From a virus, in the IMG/VR virus record IMGVR_UViG_3300012178_000001, positions 28,495 to 92,494 of that record: a stretch of DNA of 64,000 nucleotides; one strand, given 5' to 3'. Shown piece after piece: positions 62,615 to 64,000 of this stretch (position 1 is its first letter; every line of letters begins with the position of its first letter). The notes beneath the pieces are model-generated. The model was not told the DNA's origin and made no database searches. It worked only from the letters and a program-made list of their open reading frames with translations. The position numbers and the translations under genes were made by a program.

Positions 62615-62722
62615 CTATAGTTGCGGTAACGTATCCGTCCTGTATTGCACACCGCTGTCTATAACAATTCTGGGGTTAGCCGGGCCAGTGGTGTCTAGTT
62701 CTAAGTTAAAATAATTTGCCAT
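62615..62722 (-). pseudogene. Truncated tail-protein start (35 codons)
   Basis: ATG at 62722, behind GGAG, encodes MANYFNLELDTTGPANPRIV and stops after 35 codons. The opening (MANYFNL-x-LDTT-x-PANP) is familiar from long Ig-like tail proteins of other phages, which suggests this is the retained start of a larger gene. The DNA is clearly richer in G+C than its neighbours. It could also be translated as a short peptide. Confidence 0.45.
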
Positions 62723-62741
62723 AATTTATCAACTCCTTTTC

Positions 62742-62891
62742 CTATTTATCAGAGAATGCACTCTTAATTTCTTCAATATCGCTGGAGGTTAGTTTAGGAT
62801 ACATAGCTAAAACCTCCCCTAAACTTTTACCAGTGGCATTGATTTTTCTATTTATTGTTCTAACTAGTATATTTAATTTATATTGAACCAT
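62742..62891 (-). CDS. Small hypothetical protein (49 aa)
   Basis: A helical 49-aa protein (NRKINATGKSLGEVLAMYPK; SSDIEEIKSAF). It overlaps the 3' end of the upstream gene by 14 nt in another frame. Small proteins with an R-x-I-x-x-G-x-x-x-x-E-V/I-L-x-x-Y-x-x-L-T pattern are common beside tail-fibre genes in Gram-positive phages. Function unknown. Confidence 0.6.
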   Translation of the reverse strand: MVQYKLNILVRTINRKINATGKSLGEVLAMYPKLTSSDIEEIKSAFSDK

Positions 62892-63195
62892 TTACAACAC
62901 CCCCAATAATATCAGACAAAGCGTCTTCTATATCGTTCATTCGCATATCATCATCTGAAGTGTATTTCGATATCTCTTTATTAATCTCATCAGTAAGTGT
63001 GACATATTTTTCCTTGTTTATCACTTCAATATCTAAATGGCTAATGATATCTTCTTCATTTGTTTCTAATACACAGAAACTATTATCCATTTTATAATTT
63101 TGACTACCCGGTACAAATTTTTGTATATCTAATCCTTTATAATCAGCTTTACCATTCTCATCAATAACTTTTGAAATTTTTAATTTTATTCCCAT
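62878..63195 (-). CDS. Hypothetical protein
   Basis: A 105-aa protein, not recognised, with a beta-rich N-terminal half and an acidic helical C-terminal half (DDDMRMNDIEDALSDIIGG). The ATG follows AAAGGAG. It lies between a G+C-richer fibre-like gene and a 49-aa gene and is AT-rich like the phage average. Confidence 0.62.
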   Translation of the reverse strand: MGIKLKISKVIDENGKADYKGLDIQKFVPGSQNYKMDNSFCVLETNEEDIISHLDIEVINKEKYVTLTDEINKEISKYTSDDDMRMNDIEDALSDIIGGVVNGSI

Positions 63196-63216
63196 TTTTA
63201 ATACTCCTTTAATCTA

Positions 63217-63924
63217 TTATATTAATTCACCATCTGGATTTATACCGCCTGTTACAAATTGAATTAAAATCGCTAATTCATTCAGGGCCCCTTGCTCCCA
63301 CGATTTAATGTCCGTCCCCCCAGCCCCAATAAGAATAACCCCCTGGCTTCTTACTACGATTAAAAGGGACTCGGTAATAGCATGTAACCAGGTACCTTCA
63401 AACGAATCACTAATATTCCCGAGGCTTGTACCCGCTCCGTTATAAATTGAAAGAAATGGTTGTGAATAATAAGTAGTATATACTACGTCTATTCCATAGT
63501 GATACGCACCAATGCGTGCACTATTGGGTGCTATAGGTGTTGCTATAGCTAATTGTGTCCCGTTATAGTCATATACTCTGTAATCCAGAGTATCGCTATT
63601 AAGAGCGCACCCCGAAAGCCATTCCTCTGAGAAGCATATTTTTCGTGCAGAGGCTCCACCAGCTCGTGCGATAATAGTCTGTTGGAGGGTTCCAGTTGGT
63701 GTATAGCTGGATATTTTATCGCCTTTAGTTGTCCAAACTAAACCGTCTGACCTACGATACCCACTAAACCAGTCAAACCCATCACGCTCTTCAAAATTAT
63801 TAAACGTAGACAAAGTTGACTGGGCTGGAGCCCCTCCACCGCCCACATCCGCCCATTGTGTTCCGTCCCACACTTTCTGTGCTGGGACAACCCATTCTGA
63901 ACCATTCCAATATTTTTGTGCCAT
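63217..63924 (-). CDS. Fibre-like protein of atypical base composition
   Basis: A 235-aa protein. The N-terminus has two short repeats (KYWNGSEWV and KVWDGTQWA), a pattern of phage/prophage tail tips, followed by a Gly-rich linker (VGGGGAPAQ). The rest is beta-rich with short bladed repeats (DGLVWTTKGDKISSY; LDYRVYDYNGTQLA; PFLSIYNGAGTSLG), suggesting a small propeller-like fold. The G+C content is visibly higher than elsewhere in the window and Cys/Ala/Gly use differs. The ATG follows AAGGAGG. It probably came from another phage or prophage. Confidence 0.68.
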   Translation of the reverse strand: MAQKYWNGSEWVVPAQKVWDGTQWADVGGGGAPAQSTLSTFNNFEERDGFDWFSGYRRSDGLVWTTKGDKISSYTPTGTLQQTIIARAGGASARKICFSEEWLSGCALNSDTLDYRVYDYNGTQLAIATPIAPNSARIGAYHYGIDVVYTTYYSQPFLSIYNGAGTSLGNISDSFEGTWLHAITESLLIVVRSQGVILIGAGGTDIKSWEQGALNELAILIQFVTGGINPDGELI

Positions 63925-63938
63925 AATATCAATCCTCC

Positions 63939-64000
63939 TTAATCACCACTTATATCTATCCATATATCATTTGTTGCTGGTCCACTTGGTGCTGTTGTAG
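63939..64000 (-). CDS. Partial tail-fibre protein, C-terminal cap only
   Basis: The minus strand at the right edge encodes TTAPSGPATNDIWIDISGD and a stop at 63939-63941. This is another copy of the C-terminal cap of the fibre proteins. The rest of the gene lies beyond the window. Confidence 0.7.
   Translation of the reverse strand, partial: TTAPSGPATNDIWIDISGD

Noticed and set aside
41039-64000. Diversity-generating retroelement acting on the fibre array
   Set aside because: No reverse transcriptase gene or template/variable repeat with adenine-specific differences was seen in the window; similarity between fibres is spread over all bases and whole modules.
1-64000. tRNA genes
   Set aside because: Scanning for cloverleaf signatures and TTCGA-type loops gave nothing convincing; AT-rich hairpins present are terminators.

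Overview
The window is a low-G+C segment (well under one-third G+C by eye) of a large tailed bacteriophage with a contractile-type tail. It infects a low-G+C, probably Gram-positive host: Shine-Dalgarno sites are strong (AGGAGG/AAAGGAG) and the lysis enzymes are Gram-positive in style. The best clues to its relatives are a bacterial-type RNA polymerase beta' subunit split into two separate genes, a GroEL-like chaperonin gene, and promoter-like boxes matching AACA-N6-TW. That combination is known from AR9/PBS1-like and phiKZ-related jumbo phages. I infer a relative of that group but cannot name the phage.

Layout. 0-2.8 kb: baseplate genes (gp25-like wedge protein, gp26-like zinc protein). 2.9-8.7 kb: chaperonin, three unknown proteins, a DnaG/TOPRIM-type primase and a membrane protein. 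8.8-16.3 kb: HHYPF-family protein, radical SAM enzyme, RNase HI, guanylate-kinase-like protein, membrane-anchored glucosaminidase, small membrane protein and a lytic transglycosylase. 16.3-17.0 kb (minus): a paralogue of the HHYPF protein. 17-23 kb: two virion-protein candidates, a metallophosphoesterase, a coiled-coil protein and the C-terminal half of beta'. 23-27.5 kb: small unknown genes, a tandem zinc-cassette pair and a secreted FxLYD-type protein. 27.5-31 kb: a leader-sized ORF, the N-terminal half of beta', small genes and a probable virion protein. 31-33.1 kb (minus): endolysin and holin candidate. 33.3-34.7 kb: two membrane proteins. 34.7-64 kb (minus): a YiiX-like hydrolase and about 30 kb of baseplate/tail-fibre genes rich in LamG domains, LDG-H repeats and a recurring C-terminal cap, including two decayed copies.

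Transcription. Nearly every operon head, on both strands, has an AACA-N6-TW box between the preceding terminator hairpin and the first Shine-Dalgarno site. A second, distinct 16-base box (ATATATTATA-6 nt, ending TG) occurs five times upstream of other plus-strand genes. Two promoter classes plus phage RNA polymerase subunits fit a two-polymerase programme as in AR9/phiKZ. Two genes (the primase and a 113-aa unknown) appear to start at ATT codons placed 7 nt after the Shine-Dalgarno core.

How the genes work together: the polymerase halves and promoters drive phage transcription; the chaperonin folds phage proteins; primase, RNase H and the kinase-like protein belong to DNA metabolism; the glucosaminidase and transglycosylase may serve wall entry or remodelling; the endolysin/holin pair ends infection; the fibre array mediates host recognition and shows duplication, splitting and decay. 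No tRNA, rRNA, CRISPR array, integrase, transposase or intron was recognised.
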